From positions 186,001 through 250,000 of the forward strand of contig CANTFK010000270.1 in the NCBI GenBank assembly GCA_947646735.1: a stretch of 64,000 nucleotides of DNA, read 5' to 3'. Origin of the DNA: Peronospora farinosa. Lineage: Eukaryota; Oomycota; Peronosporomycetes; Peronosporales; Peronosporaceae. Of this stretch, positions 53,559-64,000 are shown piece after piece (position 1 is the first letter of the stretch; each line of letters begins with the position of its first letter). The position numbers were made by a program, and so were the translations under genes. The notes under the pieces are model-generated. The model had not been told where the DNA came from. It saw only the letters and a program-made list of their open reading frames with translations, and made no database searches.

Positions 53559-55009
53559 TTAGAACGCGTTCCGGACGAGGTCCTGCACCATGTTCTTGTG
53601 GTGCGACTCGTTGGTGCCGCCGCCAATCTCCAGCAGCTTTGAATCGCGCCAGAGACGCTCGACATTGTACTCGCCGACGTAGCCGTAGCCGCCAAGTGTC
53701 TGGATGGCGCGGTCCGCGACGCGCTTCGCCATGTCGCCGCAATAGAGCTTCACACCGTCCGTGTCAACACGGTTGCCCACCGAATCCAGCTTCAGCTGCC
53801 TGTAATGATCCATACATACCCAGACATGTCAAGGGCTTTTAGCGCAGCTCCAACACAACCATAAGGTGTCCGATTCGACTCAACTCACCTTGCCGTGTTG
53901 TACACGTATGCACGCCCGGCCATGTACTCAGCGTACGACTCGGCAATGTTCTTCTGGATCTGCCCAAAATTGTTCAGCGGTTGGCAAAAGGCTTTACGTT
54001 CTTTGGCATAGTTGTTCATGACCTCAAGCGAACGTCTCGCGATGCCCAAACTCATTGCTGCCAACGTCACGCGCTCGATTTCGAGATTGCGCATCATGCA
54101 AAGCACGGCACTGCCTTCGGTGCCTATCAGGTTCTCAATCGGCACTTTACAGTTTTCAAATACCAACTCCGCTGTATTAGAGGCACGCATGCCGCATTTG
54201 TCCTTGATCCGCTGGCCAAGTGAGAATCCTTCGAAACCTTTCTCCACGATGAAGGACGAAAAGTCATGTTTCGCCTTCCCCGTGGTGCCAGTTCGAGCAT
54301 AGACCAAGAAAGTGTCACCTAGCTCAGTATCGTTTAGAGCTCCATTCGTAATCCACATTCTAAATGTCAACAGCAAACAGCAACAATCAAACTGCGTAAA
54401 AACTTCTTCACCTCTTCCTATACCGTCACATGACAAGAATCTTTACATTCATCACGTACTTGCTTCCATTCACTTCGTAAAACTTGCCACAATCGGACTT
54501 CTTCGCCGTGGTGTGCATTCCCAGGACATCCGTGCCGACTGAGGGCTCACTCATGGCCATTCCGCAGATCTTTTCGCCCGAACAAGCATCAGGAAGATAC
54601 TTTTTACACTGCACGTCCGACGCATTGCGTGCAACGTTGTTCACAAACAGCATCGAGTGCGCTAAAAAGGACAGACAGAAGGCCGGGTCGCTGGACGAGA
54701 GCTCCTCGTGTGCGATAACAGCCGCAAGTGCGTCCATCTCCGATCCACCGTATCTATGACAGTACGATACATCATTATTAAGAAGACTAGAGGGACTTTG
54801 AAGGTAAAGACATTAAACAAGTACAGCACGAACTTTTCGGGTGCCGTGATGCCCAGTAGCCCCAGACCCCCCAGCTCCCGGAACAGTTTGATGTTGAATT
54901 TCTCTTTCCGGTCGTGCTCTAATGCTTGAGGATCTACTTTTGTCTTGACGAAACCCGCAAGCATATCACGGAGCGCACCGTGTTCTTCACTTGGTGTAAA
55001 CAAATCCAT
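53559..55009 (-). CDS. IVD: Isovaleryl-CoA dehydrogenase-like acyl-CoA dehydrogenase, four exons
   Basis: Exons 54832-55009, 54460-54753, 53889-54360 and 53559-53799 join in phase to 394 residues. The donors are GTTCGT, GTACGT and GTGAGT, all with AG acceptors. Family motifs are MAMSEPSVGTDVLGM and MWITNGA around the FAD, RNLEIERVTLAA, and AIQTLGGYGYVGEYNVERLW near the end. The Glu in LEIER is where isovaleryl-CoA dehydrogenase has its catalytic base. The later Glu used by other members is replaced (EIGGGTNE), which supports IVD over medium- or short-chain types. It would oxidise isovaleryl-CoA in leucine breakdown in mitochondria, passing electrons to ETF. No presequence precedes MDLFTPSEEH, so a 5' exon may be missing. 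Confidence 0.85.
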
Positions 55010-56615
55010 CTCGCTGCTAGACGACTGTTCAACAGCATTTTTCTATTAGTGCCATAGATTCTCAATACGTCAAGACAAAGCTACGACCATCAAACGTGTA
55101 GAACTACATCCAGCCGTAAAGTACACGCGACGAGCAGCATCTAAAGGCTGACGAAGTTGACGAAGCATTTGCTTTCTTTACCGAGAATTGGCGACTGACA
55201 TTGAACTTGCTGCATCGCGAATAATGCAGTGTGGACCACACACTAAGTTGAAGTTTGTAGACTGCAACTACTGCAACAGCTGGAAAGGACTGAAGTAGTA
55301 AGTATAATTAGTAGTACGCATTACAATTTAATTTAGTTCTCGTCGATCATCACTTGTCCCTTATGGTCCAGAATGGGGCTAATTTAGCTCGTTCCGACAA
55401 GAAAAAGTGGTTTACCAAGAATCCGAAAGTATGTTGATCAGAAGAAGCATTTTAATCAGCTTCTCCGACGTCTGTACATTCATCATGCATAGCTGCTCGA
55501 CACGTTGATTGACGCGTCTCTTGGTGCTCGTAGACATCTTTCGGGGCGCTCGTGTCTTTCCATTGTGTTATTGAGTTGGGGTTGGTGAGCTGGCTCGATA
55601 AGAACGCTACTTTCGCTTGCTTGATTTGTTTGAAAAATCGATTTCGACCCTTCCTCAGCACTAATAGCGAATCATAACGAGTAGTTGTGGCGGGGCAAGC
55701 ACACTAGACATGACCCAGACATGTCGTTTGATTATGAAGAGACAAGTCGAATGATCGTCGCAGTTACACTCACTTGAGATGGACAATCGACCAGCTGGAT
55801 GTGGCGACAGCTTTCCTGTAAGAATGGAAAAGCGTAATCAGTCTTTCTGACATGAGTACGACGATAGTACCAAGCGCTGAAGCGTCTAAGGTCAAAAAAA
55901 CCGTTTTGCGAAGGTGTTGGTGCATTGATGCTCTTGTTGACTTCAACTGCAAACTGGTGTTAACTTTTGAAATAGCATTTGGCTGAACGAAATTGATCAG
56001 CCGAGCGACGAATGTGACGTGTCTGTCGAGATTATAGAGTAAAAGAGGGCTGCATCTCCAATATCCACCGGGGTTTCTAAAATGAAAAAGGAAGCAAAAT
56101 ACCGTACATTTAACTCGGCCGGACATTGCCTATGCGATTAGCGTACGTTGCGCGCTTCATGGAACCCTAGACATTACTCAATAACTCCATCAACTACCCA
56201 AGTGTCCAAGACGCTCTATATACGTCAACTTTGTGGACAAATTTACGAAGATACGTGTGTCGGTCTCTTAGGAGGTAGGTGAACACTTTTCTGTCGTCAG
56301 GGTCACTTTAAAGCGTTACTGACCGGGCCAGCCGGTCATTCTATTGCTACTGTGCTAACCACGAAACTTCTTGGAACGCGTACTCTTCGATGCTTAAGAA
56401 ATTGTCGGAAACCGTCAAACGTTGCGATAACGACAATTCGCACGGCGAAACGCGCGGTGTAGCGCCGTCATGACCGGTGGTTTTAACTAAAGTAAAGACC
56501 GAAACTGGTGCGCGGCGCGGCGCTCCGCCACGCCGTGGCCCTGCTTATGGCAGCGATAGTAGACCATCGGACCCTATTGCGTGTGAAGAACCACGTGCAT
56601 GTTAAACGATGTCGG
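55010..56615. other. 1.6 kb region with uncertain spliced frames on -
   Basis: Open stretches at 55452-55661 and 55770-56126 on - are flanked by plausible splice signals (TTTTCATTTTAG before 56087, CTTACAG near 55816, GTGAGT near 55770). None matches a family I know. This could be a lineage-specific gene or decayed sequence. Confidence 0.25.
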
Positions 56616-56867
56616 TCACCCTGTGTTTATTTCCATTGTCTGGGCCCGAAGATCGGGCGTAGACTTTGCGCATGATGACGCTACCATGTAGTCCTCGCGA
56701 AGAGAGATGGCAAACGCTTCTTCCAGCGTAGGCGGCTCTGCTCTCGGGAAGCAGTAGCTCGCGCAATCCAAACGCAAAGACGTGGACTTCTTAGCTGCAT
56801 CCTGCCTTTCAGCATGTAAGCTCGTCGATCTCGCATGAGCGAATTCTTGCCGCCTGAATATCAGCAT
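56616..56867 (-). pseudogene. Gypsy gag relic (C-terminal capsid part)
   Basis: The peptide ends with RAEPPTLEEAFAISLREDYM and DLRAQTMEI. The pattern (E/R)AEP.TLEEAF.IALRED...MEI is typical of gag just before the zinc knuckle in oomycete Gypsy elements. No other element parts are intact nearby. Confidence 0.5.
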
Positions 56868-57013
56868 ACACCTGTAATCAGCGACCTTATGAACTGAGCT
56901 GTTGTGGCATTTTTTGCATTAGCGGCGTCAACCCAACTCATTAACTCGGTGCGTTTCTCATGTGCATCAAGCTTTCGTTCATAGTAGGCACAGTGTCGCG
57001 GTGTCTCTAAAAA

Positions 57014-57183
57014 TGCTGCACCTGTTACTGTCGCGCTTCACAACGATCTGCGTCTCGCCTTTGAGCCTTGCCAAGATGAGATTCGCTTGCAAACAGAGTT
57101 CAGTCACGGCAAAATGTCAATGCATGACTATGTCAGAAAGACACGACATGTATTGTCACGTTGCCCGTTGACATGGCGTTCCA
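57014..57183 (+). pseudogene. Gypsy gag relic (capsid middle), opposite orientation
   Basis: In frame from 57014, LRLAFEPCQDEIRLQTEFSH and GKMSMHDYVRKTRHVLSRC resemble the middle of gag capsid. The piece lies 147 bp from the - strand relic and points the other way, so the remnant was inverted or comes from two insertions. Confidence 0.5.
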
Positions 57184-57636
57184 AGATGTAAAGGAAAAGA
57201 AACACCGTATGAATGCAAGTTTATGACTAGAACCAAACGTGAAGCGTCTACATAATGCTTTGCGACAAGATGCGGCCTAAGATTTAAGTCAAGCTCGACA
57301 AAAATCACAAGAACGATTTGGCTGCACGAGGAGCGATGGTAGCATGCAAATACAAAAGACGTCGCTGGAAAAACACTGCAGCTCCTTGTAACTGACAACA
57401 AGTGCGTCCAGTAGAAACGTCAAGATCGAGAGAAAGTGGCGACAACGTGCGACGAGTACGACCCGTCAAGACAAGAACATTTGATGTAATGTATATAAAG
57501 GCAAATTGAATTAAATTCCATACGGAATAATTTAAGAATAAAGAAGCAGTCAAGACCATGGTTAAATGAGTACCACCGTCTCCGACGATAGAAAAAAAAC
57601 TAGTACGCAAACAATTTGAATGAGTGAATAAGCTGC
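57184..57636. other. Spacer between gag relic and histone H1
   Basis: No gene seen; includes the H1 3' flank. Confidence 0.4.
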
Positions 57637-58167
57637 TTACTTTTTGGCAGCCTTGGTCTTCTTTGCCGCCGATTTCTTGACCACTTTCTTCTTAGTAGTC
57701 TTGGGCTTCTTAGTCAACGACTTTTTAGCTACAATCTTTTTAGCCACAGGCTTCTTTGCTTTCTTTGTCATCTTCTTAGCAGCTGACTTGACTGCTTTCT
57801 TGCCCGCCATCTTTTTCATCTTAGACGTCGTATTCTTGGCAGTAGATTGTTTCGTCTTCTTTGCTACAGCAGCAGTTTTCTCTGCAACAGGCTTGGCAAT
57901 AGGCTTCTTAACTGACCCTTTCTTTTCCTCGATCGCGAGTTTAAATGAGCCTTTTACAGGCACGAGCTTGCCAGACTCGACTCCACGCTTCAATGCAATG
58001 TTTAGACGAGACTTGGAATAACTGGCACCCTTCTTTGCAGCCACGTACTTGTCAATGGCGTGACGCGATGAGCCCGTGCGCTCCTTGAGCGAAATTACGG
58101 CCTCCTTGATGAGATCGTAGTAGCCAGGGCCAACGTTGGCCTTCTTAGTGGATGGAGACGATGGCAT
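57637..58167 (-). CDS. H1: Linker histone H1
   Basis: 176 residues from the ATG at 58167; the frame extends upstream only through non-ATG codons. The winged-helix H15 domain is at residues ~10-80: VGPGYYDLIKEAVISLKERT, GSSRHAIDKYVAAKKG and ALKRGVESGKLVPVKGSFKL. It is followed by about 90 residues of Lys/Ala-rich tail with repeated KKxxAKK-type units. H1 binds nucleosomes and linker DNA. No intron is needed. Two identical CCAAT-containing 15-mers lie 178-244 bp upstream. Confidence 0.93.
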   Translation of the reverse strand: MPSSPSTKKANVGPGYYDLIKEAVISLKERTGSSRHAIDKYVAAKKGASYSKSRLNIALKRGVESGKLVPVKGSFKLAIEEKKGSVKKPIAKPVAEKTAAVAKKTKQSTAKNTTSKMKKMAGKKAVKSAAKKMTKKAKKPVAKKIVAKKSLTKKPKTTKKKVVKKSAAKKTKAAKK

Positions 58168-58344
58168 CGTAAAAGTTGCTGGAAGAGGGTTCTTGACTTT
58201 GTGCGCTGGACTGGAAATTCCGTTGTCTGCTCTACTCAAAATGCACTAAATCTTGTTTTTTACGCCGACAGGCGATTGAAGCGGCGTTTGACTTGATCTT
58301 TGTAAGGGTGTCGCCTCGCGCTTAAATTCAAACGCACTTCATTG

Positions 58345-58411
58345 ATCTCCACCAATCACCGCATAGTTTGCGAAGACAGGAGAAAAAGGAGCTTGCATCT
58401 CCACCAATCAC
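58345..58411 (-). promoter_or_regulatory. Duplicated CCAAT element upstream of histone H1
   Basis: ATCTCCACCAATCAC occurs exactly at 58345-58359 and again at 58397-58411, 52 bp apart, in the H1 5' flank. CCAAT boxes are common in histone promoters of other eukaryotes. The link to H1 is by position only. Confidence 0.5.
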
Positions 58412-59504
58412 AGCGCTTCGACTGATCGGTGTAGAGATGCGCAAGTGTCGTACGCTTGTCTATGTCGTCAGGAAGCAACTGGATGTAAAAGAGGATGGAG
58501 GAACGACAAAGGGAGGGGGATCACGTAGAAAATGACCGAGTTAGTCTGTGGAATGTCACGCATCGCGCGAGAACTCGGCCCCTATGCGGCTTCAGTCCAG
58601 CGCGCTCATATGTACACCAAGATGGAAGAGTGCTCGACGCGAAGGTTATGATTTTGTCGGTGTTGCTTGCATCGTTTTTGCGTCCGATTTTTTGATCGTG
58701 GAAAGATTTTCCGATCTGCATTAAAGACGGTCTAGCCCGTAAATGTCACCCATCCCATACTGACCCATTATGTTTCCAGGAAGAGCTAACGGGACGAGCT
58801 CGCTAGCGGTGACCAGAATACATTTTTGCGCATAATAACTTGCAATCATGAGAACAAGACAGATATGTATCTCTCGATGCAACTTTGATAGGTCAGTTCC
58901 GTCAACAGCACTCTGTAGCGTTCGCTAAACAGAAACTCCTCCATTTCCATGTTTGGCGTAAGGGCGACTTCCCATGGCGGGCAAGAAAAAGACCACCGTA
59001 ACAAAACCGTCGGTTGATTTGACACTCGTGATACAGCAATACATTACGATACGAAGATGTGTGCTTCTTTTTAGCTCCAAGGCAGCGCTCATATCTCGTC
59101 TAGAATTAGTTAAAGCGTGACAAGAAACGTTCCTTGGCTTGTTTCGAATTTGCTATTACACGCTGCATACTTAGTCATAGCTCAATCTTCCAACTATATC
59201 TTCTCATCTGCACTAAACTCCAGTACCATTCATACCTTGACACTATCTTTAAGACCTTTTTCTCGAAAGACTCGTCATGCGTTGATCAATACTATCGATA
59301 GACAACACGAAAAGATTGCTGGCGCATGGACTTCCACCTGACTTGTCTCTTGGAACGTCTCATCTATTACTACCAAGTATATTATACACTGTATATCTGT
59401 ATTCGATGGGAAGATCAGTAAATAAACGCTCCGATTAGAGCGCTTTGTTGTTTCTACGGCTGCAGGTCACTCTCGAAAACCCCTCACGACCTTGTAGTGT
59501 CAGT
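58412..59504. other. Divergent spacer between H1 and aspartate aminotransferase
   Basis: About 1.1 kb with no supported gene. An open stretch at 59117-59341 on + begins at GTG, not ATG. Confidence 0.45.
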
Positions 59505-60868
59505 ATGAAGATGCTCTCCTCCAATTTTCTCCTTCAGTCCACGCGTGGCTTTGCCACCAAAGCAGCAACAGGTCATTGGCTTGCTAGTGTACCTATGGGC
59601 CCCGCCGATCCCATCCTCGGTCTCACCGAGCGCTTTAACAAGGTACAACGAGTCCTCACTTGACTATTATAGCCCACCAACCATTCTCTTGACGTCATTG
59701 ATGTTACTTTGTATAGGACACGGACACGCGCAAAGTGTCGCTCGGTGTAGGCGCCTATCGTGATGACGACAGTAAACCGTACGTGCTGCCGTCGGTGTTA
59801 GAGGCTGAGAAGCGCATCATGGCCGCTGGTAAAAACAAGGAGTACGCAGGCATTGCCGGCATGAAGGACTTTGTGGATTTATCACTGCAATTTGCCTATG
59901 GTGAAGACAGTGAAGCCTTGAAAGAGGGTCGGATCACTGGTGTGCAGACCATCTCTGGTACGGGCGGTGTACGTCTTGCTGGTGAATTCTTTACCAAGTT
60001 CATGGGCCAGAAGACCCCTGTGTACTTGCCGAACCCGACCTGGGGCAACCACATCCCCGTCATGGAGAACGCCGGCATGGAGGTGCGTCGATACACGTAC
60101 TACGAGCCTGCGTCGCGTGGCCTGGACTTTTCCGGTCTCATGAACGACATGGAGGGGGCACCTAACGGGTCGGTCTTCCTGCTGCATGCGTGCGCCCACA
60201 ACCCCACGGGTGTGGACCCTACGATCGAGCAATGGAAGCAGATTGCTGACGTCATGAAGGAGAAGAAGCACGTCCCGTTCTTTGACTGCGCTTACCAGGG
60301 CTTTGCGTCGGGCGACGCCACGCGCGACGCTGCTGCTATCCGCCACTTTGTCAAGGAGGGCCACAACGTCATCCTATCGCAATCATACGCCAAGAACTTT
60401 GGTCTTTACGGCGAACGTGTCGGTGCTCTGAGCTTCGTCACTGCTAGCAAAGAGGAGGCCGAGCGCGTGCAGTCGCAGCTCAAAATTATCATCCGCCCGA
60501 TGTATTCGAACCCGCCTATTCACGGCTCACTGATCGTGTCCACGATCCTGTCGGACGCTCAGCTCAAGAAGCAGTGGTACAGTGAGTGCAAGAGCATGGC
60601 AGATCGCATTATCTCCATGCGCACTGCACTTCGCGCATCTGTCGAGAAGATTGATGAGGCCAATGGAGTCAAGTCGGACTGGCGCCACATCACGGACCAG
60701 ATTGGTATGTTCTGCTACACCGGATTGACGGAAGCCCAGGTGATGCGCATGATCGAGAAGCACCATATCTATTTGACAAAGGACGGTCGCGTGAGCATGG
60801 CTGGTGTGACGACCAAGAACGTTGAGTACATTGCACAGTCAATCGCCGAGGTCGCGCAAAATGCTTAG
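59505..60868 (+). CDS. Aspartate aminotransferase, mitochondrial, two exons
   Basis: Exon 1 is 59505-59642 and exon 2 is 59717-60868 (intron 74 bp, GTACAA to TATAG, phase 0), giving 429 residues. The start MKMLSSNFLLQSTRGFATKA is a presequence. The fold-type I aminotransferase motifs are clear: VSLGVGAYRDD, YLPNPTWGNHIPV, HACAHNPTGVDPT, FFDCAYQGFASGD and the PLP lysine in SQSYAKNFGLYGERVG. The enzyme exchanges amino groups between aspartate and 2-oxoglutarate and serves the malate-aspartate shuttle. The length and presequence fit the mitochondrial (GOT2) form. The start could also be the ATG two codons later. Confidence 0.95.
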
Positions 60869-61607
60869 GCGTGCATCAATGTGCACACCATCAATGTGCA
60901 CACAGACAGGATAACGAGGATATAGCATGTTATCCCTAGCCACCAAAACGCTTGTGTAGTTCCAGTGCCAAGGAAGTGCAAGAATTACACGCCAAGCCAT
61001 ACAAATAGGTTAAACGATTACAAGTTTTAGCGCTCCCATGTCTATTGCCTCTAGAAACGAAACGCCGATTGTATTGCACGATTAAAACCGTGTTACTTGG
61101 TTGTATAAGCTTCACATAACTAACGAGTTGCTCGAAGGCTATGGCACATACTGGTGCGATATCACTTGGATATCTTCCGTCTTTCGTTCGACCGAGTCAA
61201 TTGAATGCCTAAGTCTATCCATCAGATCGTGATGCACAAGTCTTAAGAGTTAGAGCATTTACAAACAAGTTGCTGTAAGAAGTGTGAAGGTGAGGCGTGT
61301 AACTATTGCTGTTCAGCGAGCGCTGTATCCACATACGAATGCCGATTTGGCATATTCTTCACGATAGCTCCACAGAGCTTCGAGCGTATCGACTTCTTCT
61401 AATCTGAACAGCTCGTTCAATCAAGTCCTTGCACTGATATTACTAGGTGAGTACATATCGTGTAAGCCCAAGGCGGATTCTGAATTGATGAGGACCCTAC
61501 CGCTTGGAACCTTGAATAATGCTCGACCATTTCAACAACTGCATGAAAGCTTCAAGTACAAGACTGCATGAAAGCTTCAAGTACAAGACTGCATGCCCGC
61601 TACACTC
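60869..61607. other. Convergent spacer with short direct repeats
   Basis: ATCAATGTGCACAC is repeated at 60875 and 60890. No gene is supported. Confidence 0.5.
61541..61590. repeat. 25-bp tandem duplication
   Basis: The 25-bp unit starting GCATGAAAGCTTCAAGTACA occurs twice in direct succession (61541-61565 and 61566-61590), followed by the first five bases of a third copy. Confidence 0.9.
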
Positions 61608-62486
61608 TCACTTTCTCACCGACCATTTGCTTTGCTTTTGAGGTTTGATGCGAGCCTTTTGCTTCCGAGCATATGCAACCCAAGCGATGATTTCTGGATG
61701 CTGCATAATCTTCTCGAGTGTATTGTACTCGCGTGCTAAAGTCTTGTTATCTTCAACCGAGTGAATCTTACTATGACATTGACGACAGATCATGATGCAC
61801 GTGTTGAGAAACTCTTTCGTATACCCCTTGCGCAAATACTTGGAGTGAGTAACTCTTGGAATGACATGATGTGCCGTTAAATTCAATGGACGCTCACACA
61901 TCTCACATAAACCCGTCATATCTTCCATCTCTTCTCGTCCGGCCACGTCTTCGTTCAGCACTACTCTGTCTTCTCGGACAATCTGCTTCTTGCCAAACTC
62001 AATGAACTCTATTTCAATCTCGATAACACGATCAGCATCGGCTGTATACTCAACATCATTATTATCAAGGTGCTTGATGATTCGTGCCGGGTGCCACGCA
62101 TTGTCCTCTTCCAATACCACTAGACAGCTCTTCCCAATAGCAAATTGCGTCTCGAGTCGCTCTTTGCGCAGACGTCTTTGCTTGTCGACAAAAGTCTCGT
62201 GATCTTCTTCACTGTTTTCATCTTTCTCATCACCTAGTACGACACTAGCCGCTTGCTCTGCAGTAACAGACAATTGAGCTGCATCCAAAAGTCCTGTCTC
62301 CTCGAGAACCTCAATAAAACTAACGACGAGCTTGGATCTGTCTCGAACTGTCGCTTCTTCCTCTGCGATTGCGATCAACAATTCTGCCGTGTACTCTAGC
62401 TCTTCCACTGTTACACCACCTCGTGTAAACGTCTCTAATAGAGACACAAGTCGTTGGGACGTTTTATCTTCGCTAGTGCTGGGCAT
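61608..62486 (-). CDS. Tudor-like plus HNH domain protein
   Basis: 292 residues, single exon, ATG at 62486. The N-terminal ~110 residues are helical and acidic. Residues ~115-177 (FAIGKSCLVVLEEDNAWHPA, then ARIIKHLDNNDVEYTADADR) have the strand pattern and charged loops of a Tudor/SMN-like barrel. Residues ~192-245 form an HNH-type zinc site: C194 and C197 (CEMC), HHVIPR (H206, H207), N228, then C234 and C237 in CRQCHSKIH. HNH domains cut nucleic acid in many nucleases, but eukaryotic members of this small group have no established activity known to me. It is divergent with the Hsp110 gene, 222 bp away. Confidence 0.75.
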   Translation of the reverse strand: MPSTSEDKTSQRLVSLLETFTRGGVTVEELEYTAELLIAIAEEEATVRDRSKLVVSFIEVLEETGLLDAAQLSVTAEQAASVVLGDEKDENSEEDHETFVDKQRRLRKERLETQFAIGKSCLVVLEEDNAWHPARIIKHLDNNDVEYTADADRVIEIEIEFIEFGKKQIVREDRVVLNEDVAGREEMEDMTGLCEMCERPLNLTAHHVIPRVTHSKYLRKGYTKEFLNTCIMICRQCHSKIHSVEDNKTLAREYNTLEKIMQHPEIIAWVAYARKQKARIKPQKQSKWSVRK

Positions 62487-62708
62487 GACGTGCTGCGGAT
62501 GGGTACAATTTAAGAATGATGGTTATTCGTTGAGCAAAACTAGTCGAAATTTGTATGCTTGAAACGGATAACTTGCCTTTTTGTGGGAGTGATGGTCACT
62601 TGTTGGATTGTAGTGTATTCAACACGAAATTAGCGTATCGATACGTCAAATAATCAAGCGGATCACACCGACCCGAAGCTGCTTGTTCGTGTGACCTCGT
62701 GATTTAAA

Positions 62709-64000
62709 ATGGCAACGACGCAGCCCACGCGGGCGTTTGGTATTGACTTTGTACGTGATCTTCTTCTCCCTCTTCTTGTACTTCTAATGGTTCCTTTTGC
62801 ACGTTCTAACTCGCTCTATTTCCTACAAATTTCTTTGTTTTGTTTGATCATTACTAGGGCGCTCAACGATGCGTTGTAGCTGAGAGTAATGGTGATGTGG
62901 TACTGAACGAGCTCGGTGCAATGACTACAGCCTCTTTAGTTTCCTTTAAAGGTGAGGAGCGTCTTGTGGGTGAGTCAGCCGTGCTGTCTTCCAGTACCAA
63001 CCCTCGCAACACTATCGGCTTTCTGTCTGGACTTGTGGGCAAGCGCCAATTGGCGGACGTGCAGCGTCAGCTTGAGCGTCTGCCTGGTCTTCAAGCTACA
63101 TTTGAGGTGGATGAGGCTGACCACGTCGTGGCAAGTGTCGACTATGGAAAGGACGGTAGGAAGATGCAATTCACAATGGAGCAGCTAACGGGAATGCTGT
63201 TCGCTAATTTAGCGACGCAAATGAAGAAACGTTTACAGGATGAATCGTTCCATGTGACATTGGCTGTGCCTTCTGTGTGGGGAGATGACGAGAAGCGCTC
63301 GGTCCGTGTGGCTGCCAAGATTGCAGGCATCCCGAGCTTTGCAATCATGTCACGCGACGCGGCACTGGCACGCTGCTTCCATTGCAAACACCCTGTGCAA
63401 GCTTCTGCTTCGTCTCAAGCCCCCTCTACTGATGGCGATATACCCATGGAGGAAGTTGAGACTGCCCGCCACATTGTGATTGTCGACATGGGTCACACCA
63501 ACACTAGTGTTGCAGTAGTGAAGCTTACTTCTGAGGGTGAGACGCTGCTGGCCACCGATGCTGATTTGAATCTTGGTGCGGAGACTCTCGATCGACGACT
63601 TTTTGAGCATTTCCAAAGTGAGGTGCAGGCAAAGCACGGACTGAGTGTATCGCTTCACTCGAAGGAGGGGAAGCGTCTGTTTCAGGCTTGCGAGAAGCTG
63701 AAGAAGTTATTGTCCACTATTGGCGAGGCTACCGTGACAGTGGAAAACCTTGCCCCTGAAAAGGATATTAACATTTCTATCACGCGCAATGCGTTTGAAG
63801 AGCTGTGTGTTGCTGAACGTGCACGCATCACGGAGCTGTTGCAGACGGTTTTGGAAGCTGCGAAGGATAGCGTCGCCAGCGCTGACATCGCGTCGGTTGA
63901 AATTGTCGGTGGTGGCACACGTATTCCATTCGTACAAGAGGCTATCATGGGCGTATTCCCTGCCGAGCAGCAGCGTCATGGTGCACTCATCGGTCGCATG
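62709..64000 (+). CDS. Hsp110/SSE-type Hsp70-family chaperone, 3' end outside the window
   Basis: Exon 1 is 62709-62750 (MATTQPTRAFGIDF). The intron is 62751-62857 (GTACGT to TACTAG), and exon 2 is open to the window end, giving about 395 residues so far. The junction gives FGIDFGAQRCVVAE, matching the IDFG start of Hsp70/Hsp110 ATPase domains. Further matches are TIGFLSGLVGKR, FTMEQLTGMLFANL, LAVPSVWGDDEKRSVRVAAKIAG, IVDMGHTNTSVAVVKL and VEIVGGGTRIPFVQEAI. The degenerate phosphate loops and the missing DLGT motif favour Hsp110, a nucleotide exchange factor for Hsp70, over a canonical Hsp70. An ER form (GRP170) is less likely, since there is no signal peptide. Confidence 0.88.

Noticed and set aside
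59117..59341. 74-residue + frame before aspartate aminotransferase
   Set aside because: Starts at GTG, not ATG, and has no family features.

Overview
The window looks like nuclear DNA of an oomycete, probably a Phytophthora or downy-mildew relative. The basis is compact, mostly intron-poor genes with 70-130 bp introns (donors GTACGT, GTGAGT or GTAAGA), the type of chromodomain Ty3/Gypsy elements, and the set of single-copy eukaryotic genes. This is inference; no marker names the species.

The left half (1-29.7 kb) is retrotransposon. An old, broken Ty3/Gypsy chromovirus (E1) reads on + from before base 1 to a 3' LTR near 6126-7239. It is followed by a 22.2 kb tandem array at 7440-29643 on the - strand: LTR1-A-LTR2-B-LTR3-C-LTR4, three Gypsy elements sharing LTRs. 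A and C are nearly identical, lie 14.39 kb apart and carry the same disabling lesions. B is a less damaged sister. None is intact.

The most notable signal is an antisense reading frame (aORF) at the 3' end of every element. It starts 110-155 bp inside the 3' LTR junction, runs against gag-pol and overlaps the whole chromodomain. In A, B and C the start-to-stop span is 1284 bp, apart from one single-base indel each in A and B, and it ends in a coiled coil. The distantly related E1 has an aORF in the same place, in the same antisense phase, with a similar order of parts.

The right half (29.7-64 kb) is ordinary gene space. In order: a decayed Myb/SANT-like gene, a ubiquitin-fold protein, listerin LTN1 (-), mitochondrial HslU (+), LAS1 (-), a PX protein with two Cys-His modules (-), Mo25 (-), REI1/ZNF622 (-), D-2-hydroxyglutarate dehydrogenase (+), a five-exon single-bromodomain BET protein (-), a four-exon isovaleryl-CoA dehydrogenase-like gene (-), rearranged gag relics, histone H1 (-), aspartate aminotransferase (+), a Tudor-like/HNH protein (-) and the start of an Hsp110-type chaperone (+, cut by the window end).

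By function, LTN1, LAS1 and REI1 all act on the 60S ribosomal subunit (quality control, ITS2 processing, cytoplasmic maturation). HslU, D2HGDH, aspartate aminotransferase and the acyl-CoA dehydrogenase are mitochondrial or expected to be. Close divergent pairs that may share promoters are LTN1/HslU (204 bp), REI1/D2HGDH (139 bp) and HNH/Hsp110 (222 bp). No rRNA, tRNA or CRISPR was recognised.
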